A stretch of 8,723 bases of DNA from an uncultured Acidimicrobiaceae bacterium (lineage in GTDB: Bacteria; Actinomycetota; Acidimicrobiia; Acidimicrobiales; Microtrichaceae): assembly GCA_937868025.1 (NCBI GenBank), contig CALMLJ010000426.1, forward strand, positions 1 through 8,723. The letters are read 5' to 3'. The notes beneath the pieces are model-generated. The model made no database searches. It was not told the DNA's origin and saw nothing but the letters and a program-made list of their open reading frames with translations. Every line of letters starts with the position of its first letter. Within the stretch, counting starts at the first letter, position 1. Below are positions 5,886 through 8,723 of the stretch, piece after piece. The translations under genes and the position numbers were made by a program.

Positions 5886-6203
5886 GTGACCGAGACACTC
5901 GAAGCGGCATCATCCATGACAACTGCCGGGCCAGCGGACATGCTGTCCACCCGCCGACCGATGGTCCGGCGGCGGACGAAAGTCGTCGCCTTCGTTGGTC
6001 TGGTCAGCATGACCCTGGCAGGACTGTGGGTTACTCGGCCGTCCCTGGCCGAGATCTGTGGGATCGACCTGGGAATCTCGTACGCACCTGCAGCGGTTTC
6101 ACGCCAATCTGTCGTCCCCGCAGTCGTGGAAGGGCGGCCGAGGTGGGTGTGCCGCACGACGTTCGAGGACGGCGCGACGTCGCAGTCGTGGGTCGGGTAC
6201 TGA
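5886..6203 (+). CDS. Small single-pass membrane or secreted protein, unrecognised family
   Basis: This 105-residue protein matches no family I recognise. A polar N-terminus ends in the basic cluster RRPMVRRRTK (23-32). A hydrophobic helix (VVAFVGLVSMTLAGLWV, 33-49) follows, then an outside segment of ~55 residues with two cysteines (C58 and C89) that could form a disulfide. It is either a type II membrane protein or has a long signal peptide; no clear signal peptidase motif stands out, although PSLAEI (52-57) is possible. The tail WVCRTTFEDGATSQSWVGY suggests a small beta-type fold. It ends 15 bp before an ECF sigma gene, so it may be a target or partner of that system. The GTG start is set by AGGGAG upstream; high-GC third positions fit its neighbours. 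Confidence 0.6.
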   Translation: MTETLEAASSMTTAGPADMLSTRRPMVRRRTKVVAFVGLVSMTLAGLWVTRPSLAEICGIDLGISYAPAAVSRQSVVPAVVEGRPRWVCRTTFEDGATSQSWVGY

Positions 6204-6206
6204 ACC

Positions 6207-6212
6207 TACGAT
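6207..6212 (+). promoter_or_regulatory. Putative -10 element for the second sigma factor gene (leaderless)
   Basis: TACGAT fits TANNNT and ends 6 nt before the GTG at 6219. The spacer CCTCCG cannot act as a Shine-Dalgarno sequence. No convincing -35 is visible (AGTCGT at 17 bp spacing). It lies immediately after the stop codon of the small membrane protein. Confidence 0.35.
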
Positions 6213-6218
6213 CCTCCG

Positions 6219-6722
6219 GTGAGATCTCCTGATCCGGTAGAGCGGCTCTTCGTCGCTCACCGCTCGACCGTGTTCGGATATCTGGCACGGCGCAGCGGCG
6301 ATCGAGAACTCGCCTCCGACCTCACCCAGGAGACGTTCGTCCGGGTGGCACGAAACCTGAACGGCTTCAGCGGCGGTTCCGAGACGGCGTGGCTCCTGAC
6401 GATCGCCCGCAATCTGTTGATCGACCACTGGAAGCGGCGACGACTCCCGATCAACGACCGTGCACTCATCGACGCTCTTGCCGGCGACGAACAACTCGAA
6501 GATGCCGCGACCACGCGGCTGTTTGTTCACCACACGCTCACCCAACTCGAGCCCCGTGACCGTCGACTCCTGACACTCCTCTACCTCGAGGGCTTCACGA
6601 CCAGAGAAGTCGCGGCAATGGCTGGAACCACCGACGGAAGCGTGCGAATGGCAGCACTTCGTGCCCGGGACGCGTTTCGCGTCCATGCGGCGAACCAGCA
6701 CCAAGGAAGCGAGACGACATGA
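6219..6722 (+). CDS. ECF-family RNA polymerase sigma factor
   Basis: This compact 167-residue, two-domain sigma factor directs RNA polymerase to alternative promoters. Region 2 spans ~8-75, with the clear core DLTQETFVRVARNL (34-47) and the -10-recognition helix TAWLLTIARNLLIDHWKRRR (56-75). Region 4 spans ~105-158, with LEPRDRRLLTLLYLEGFTTREVA and the helix-turn-helix ending SVRMAALRARDAFR (141-154). Both domains are intact and canonical. The start is GTG 6219; no earlier in-frame start is better placed, and a -10-like TACGAT 6 nt upstream suggests a leaderless transcript. The stop overlaps the next start as ATGA, so the membrane protein that follows is probably its regulator. It lacks the C-terminal SnoaL or TPR extensions of some ECF groups. 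Confidence 0.93.
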   Translation: MRSPDPVERLFVAHRSTVFGYLARRSGDRELASDLTQETFVRVARNLNGFSGGSETAWLLTIARNLLIDHWKRRRLPINDRALIDALAGDEQLEDAATTRLFVHHTLTQLEPRDRRLLTLLYLEGFTTREVAAMAGTTDGSVRMAALRARDAFRVHAANQHQGSETT

Positions 6723-7708
6723 ACGACGACCCAGTCAGACGAGCGCCGATCGACGGGATTCCGGAGCCTGTGAACATCGAGGATCCGGACCGGGACCCTC
6801 TGGACCGAGACGATCTGGACGTCGACCTTCACCCCGACCTCGGCGACCTTCCTGTGATGAGCCGATCAGTCCTGCGGCGCGCCACATGGCTGGGCGTTCT
6901 GCGGTCGGCGGCGGTCGCGATCGTGATCGTCGTTGTGTTCGACGCAGTGTGGACGCGGGTCGGAGCGCCGGCGATTGCGACCCGTCACGGTCGCGACCGA
7001 GTGATCGAGGAACAGATCCGTGGATCCCTTCAATCGCTGAGCCCTTCGAGTCTCGTGGCGCCTCCGACGCGCACGGTCGGGCGCGATGGGTCGCTCCGCT
7101 ACCAGTTCTTCCTCCTCGACCCCGTCCCCGGTGACAACCCTCGGCAACGGATGTTCGAGTTCGAGGTGTCCTCATTGGGAGTCGTCGATGTCGACGACGG
7201 AGCGTTCTCGATGGCGATCTCGTCGTCTGAAACGCTTCGATTCCGCGACGCGTCCCGACGCTCGGCTGTCTCCTTCGTCGCTGCCGTCTCGCAGCTTCCG
7301 CCCGGAGCAGTCGTTTCGTTTGCTCTGTACCTGCCGTCGCCCCTCGACGACGGCGATGCTCAAGCCCTCTGGCGGGCACTGGAGGTCGACGGAGTGATGC
7401 CGAGCGGCTACCTCATGGCCCCCGACCAGCAGGGGAACCCTCGCGGGTGGTCGGGCCCGGAACTCGACCAGTACCGCCGCTGGGACGCCGCGATGAGCCG
7501 CGACGATGGGGTTGAGACCGGGTCGAGCAATGTCGGGATCACCGGCGCCAACGCCGGTCGGGCACCCGATGCTGCGGTCATCGGACTCGTGTACACCAAT
7601 CTTCCGGCCGACCGTGTCGCGGTCGCGATTGACCGGACCGGCGCAACCGAGACTGCGTCAGGTCCGGTCGGGCTGAGCCTCGAGGAATTCACCTCACCGT
7701 CGCGATAG
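6719..7708 (+). CDS. Single-pass membrane protein, probable cognate anti-sigma factor
   Basis: 329 residues. The N-terminal ~50 residues are strongly acidic (EDPDRDPLDRDDLDVDLHPD region, 21-40) and would be cytoplasmic. Next come a basic patch (RSVLRRATW) and one membrane helix (~58-79), then ~250 residues outside. The layout of a basic pre-helix, one helix and a long soluble domain with a conserved-looking VVSFALYLPSPLDDGDAQALW stretch (~198-218) recalls Firmicutes Sigma_reg_N/Sigma_reg_C anti-sigma proteins. That likeness is a weak, by-eye impression. There is no HxxxCxxC zinc motif, so it is not a ZAS protein. The gene overlaps the sigma stop codon by 4 bp (ATGA), with GGAAG (6705-6709) 9 nt before the ATG, which indicates translational coupling. 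The anti-sigma role is inferred mainly from coupling and topology. Confidence 0.75.
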   Translation: MNDDPVRRAPIDGIPEPVNIEDPDRDPLDRDDLDVDLHPDLGDLPVMSRSVLRRATWLGVLRSAAVAIVIVVVFDAVWTRVGAPAIATRHGRDRVIEEQIRGSLQSLSPSSLVAPPTRTVGRDGSLRYQFFLLDPVPGDNPRQRMFEFEVSSLGVVDVDDGAFSMAISSSETLRFRDASRRSAVSFVAAVSQLPPGAVVSFALYLPSPLDDGDAQALWRALEVDGVMPSGYLMAPDQQGNPRGWSGPELDQYRRWDAAMSRDDGVETGSSNVGITGANAGRAPDAAVIGLVYTNLPADRVAVAIDRTGATETASGPVGLSLEEFTSPSR

Positions 7709-7852
7709 TCGTCGTTCCACCCCGAACTCACAACGTCGTACAGAAGCACGGGACCCGTCGTAGGGCCAGAGCCCCCTCGTCGCGCTCAACCCGGCCCGAC
7801 GGATTCTTTCGGGATCGCGTCAACCTTCTGGTGGGGTCGGACGTACTCCTTC
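7709..7852 (+). other. Intergenic region upstream of the third sigma factor
   Basis: These 144 bases hold no gene. A weak hairpin, CCCGA (7795-7799) with TCGGG (7809-7813) and a 9-nt loop, lies in the middle. The 3' end contains a candidate ECF promoter, listed separately. No T-tract terminator is visible after the upstream gene. Confidence 0.4.
7822..7845 (+). promoter_or_regulatory. Candidate ECF-type promoter, possible autoregulation
   Basis: AAC (7822-7824, within GTCAACCTT) and CGTA (7842-7845) are separated by 17 bp. This resembles the AAC / CGT elements shared by many ECF-dependent promoters. The CGTA ends 7 nt before the ATG at 7853, so transcription could start at the start codon. 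Autoregulation is common among ECF sigma factors, but a chance match is possible with such short motifs. Confidence 0.35.
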
Positions 7853-8371
7853 ATGATGGGTGCGATGGCGACACGAACGAGGGAGAGCGAGGCGGGCTTC
7901 GAGGCCGCCTTCCGGGAGTTGTATCCCCGGGCCTTCGGCCTGGCGTTGCGCATGTTGGGAAACCGTGCGGTGGCGGAGGACCTGGCCGCCGAGACGATGG
8001 CGCGGGCGTTCGCCCAGTGGGGTCGCCTCGACCCCGACCGCCGGGTCGGCTGGGTGCTCCGGGTGACGTCGAACCAGGCGATCGACCTGCTGCGCAAGAA
8101 GGGTCACACGATGGTTCCCGAGGTCATCGACCTCGAGGACGGCACGGCCCTCCGGATCGCGCTGGCCGCCGCGCTCGCGCAGCTGCCACGGCGTCAGCGG
8201 GAGGCGATCGCACTCCGCTACTTGAGCGACCTGACCGAAGCCGAGACCGCGCAGGCGCTCGGAATCGGTGTCGGCTCGGTCAAGACGCACACCCATCGCG
8301 GCCTTGCCGCACTCCGCTCGAAGTTCGGCGCGGAGTTCGAAGATCGACAGATGGAGCAGCTGGGTGTCTGA
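7853..8371 (+). CDS. ECF-family RNA polymerase sigma factor (SigE-like)
   Basis: 172 residues. Region 2 is at ~15-83, with FRELYPRAFGLALRMLGN, the core AEDLAAETMARAFAQW (41-56) and GWVLRVTSNQAIDLLRKK (66-83). Region 4 is at ~103-157, with LAQLPRRQREAIALRYLSDLT and the helix-turn-helix EAETAQALGIGVGSVKTHTHRGLAALR (129-155 region). Both domains look complete. Three in-frame ATGs compete (7853, 7856 and 7865). No Shine-Dalgarno precedes 7853, but it sits where transcription from the AAC/CGTA promoter would begin; GGG at 7858-7860 is rather close to 7865. The start is therefore uncertain by up to four residues. The C-terminus overlaps the next gene by 8 bp, as is common for a sigma/anti-sigma pair. 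Confidence 0.92.
   Translation: MMGAMATRTRESEAGFEAAFRELYPRAFGLALRMLGNRAVAEDLAAETMARAFAQWGRLDPDRRVGWVLRVTSNQAIDLLRKKGHTMVPEVIDLEDGTALRIALAAALAQLPRRQREAIALRYLSDLTEAETAQALGIGVGSVKTHTHRGLAALRSKFGAEFEDRQMEQLGV
8353..8356 (+). promoter_or_regulatory. Ribosome binding site for the overlapping membrane protein gene
   Basis: GGAG lies 7 nt before GTG 8364, inside the end of the sigma factor gene. It supports the overlapping start and coupled translation. Confidence 0.5.
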
Positions 8372-8723
8372 GCACGAGCACATCACCAGATCGGTCGACG
8401 GCCTCGACCTCGATCTCACCGAGACCGACCTCGCCCGGGCGTTGGCGACCTCGCTCGACCGGGGCCACCGATTGGTCCGTCGCCGCAACCAACGGCGCGC
8501 GGCAGTCGGCGGTCTCGGCGCGGTGGCGCTCCTCGCCGGAGGCTTCGGGGTCATCAGCTCCCTGTCCGACAGTGGCACCGACGTCAGCGTGACGCCGGCC
8601 GTCGAGGGCACCGTGGTGGAGCGGACGACCACGTCGTCGACCGTGCCCGCGACCACGATTCCGGCGGTCCCCGCTACCGTCGAGACCACGATCGTTCCGG
8701 ACACCGCCGTGTCCGGCTCGGTG
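8364..8723 (+). CDS. Probable anti-sigma factor, membrane protein (3' end outside window)
   Basis: This frame is open from GTG 8364 to the window edge, 120 codons without a stop, so it is a 5' partial gene. The first ~45 residues are polar and cytoplasmic, beginning MSEHEHITRSVDGLDLDLTE, followed by a basic stretch (RLVRRRNQRR, 36-45). A hydrophobic helix spans ~46-65 (AAVGGLGAVALLAGGFGVI). Beyond it is a Thr/Val/Pro-rich segment (TTTSSTVPATTIPAVPATVETT) like the linker in the first sigma fusion. No zinc-finger motif is present before the helix. It overlaps the sigma stop by 8 bp and has GGAG 7 nt upstream. Position and topology suggest regulation of the sigma factor; the sensing domain, if any, is missing here. 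Confidence 0.72.
   Translation, partial: MSEHEHITRSVDGLDLDLTETDLARALATSLDRGHRLVRRRNQRRAAVGGLGAVALLAGGFGVISSLSDSGTDVSVTPAVEGTVVERTTTSSTVPATTIPAVPATVETTIVPDTAVSGSV

Noticed and set aside
7795..7813. Possible hairpin CCCGA / TCGGG before the third sigma factor
   Set aside because: A 5-bp stem with a 9-nt loop is expected by chance in GC-rich DNA.
7820..8704. A 294-codon minus-strand frame antisense to the third sigma factor and its partner
   Set aside because: There are no domain features, and the plus-strand genes have canonical sigma motifs, overlap and a ribosome binding site.

Overview
This window is high-GC DNA and every gene I can support lies on the + strand. The GC content, the leaderless-looking starts, the Thr/Pro/Val-rich extracytoplasmic linkers and the fadE/MDR-dehydrogenase gene set all suggest an actinobacterium. 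A marine or soil Acidimicrobiia-type organism (Ilumatobacter-like) is my best guess, from general resemblance only.

Layout. (1) 60-1631: an unusual one-protein signalling device. It has ECF sigma regions 2 and 4, a zinc-binding anti-sigma motif (C-x24-H-x3-C-x2-C), one membrane helix, a roughly 90-residue Thr/Ser/Pro linker and a C-terminal beta-rich, probably Ig-like extracellular domain. (2) 1656-5697: a catabolic block of a TetR-family regulator, an acyl-CoA dehydrogenase, a zinc-dependent medium-chain alcohol dehydrogenase and a cyclase-family (PF04199-like) metal hydrolase. A perfect 10-bp inverted repeat sits between tetR and the acyl-CoA dehydrogenase, over a putative promoter. A site matching the mycobacterial KstR consensus sits just upstream of the dehydrogenase. 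(3) 5886-7708: a small membrane-anchored protein, a compact ECF sigma factor, and a translationally coupled single-pass membrane protein that is probably its anti-sigma factor. (4) 7853 to the end: a third ECF sigma factor with a candidate autoregulatory promoter, overlapping a membrane protein gene that runs off the window and is probably another anti-sigma factor.

How the parts work together. Three ECF sigma modules lie within 8.7 kb, and each is tied to a single-pass membrane protein: one by gene fusion, one by an ATGA overlap and one by an 8-bp overlap. They flank an acyl-CoA/alcohol oxidation cluster that appears to be controlled by TetR-type repressors. I cannot show that the sigma factors control the catabolic genes.

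Five of the nine genes have no Shine-Dalgarno sequence and carry a -10-like element about 6-8 nt before the start codon, which suggests leaderless mRNAs. The other four have recognisable ribosome binding sites. I found no RNA genes, mobile elements, CRISPR arrays or convincing terminators. No stretch longer than about 300 bases lacks a gene.
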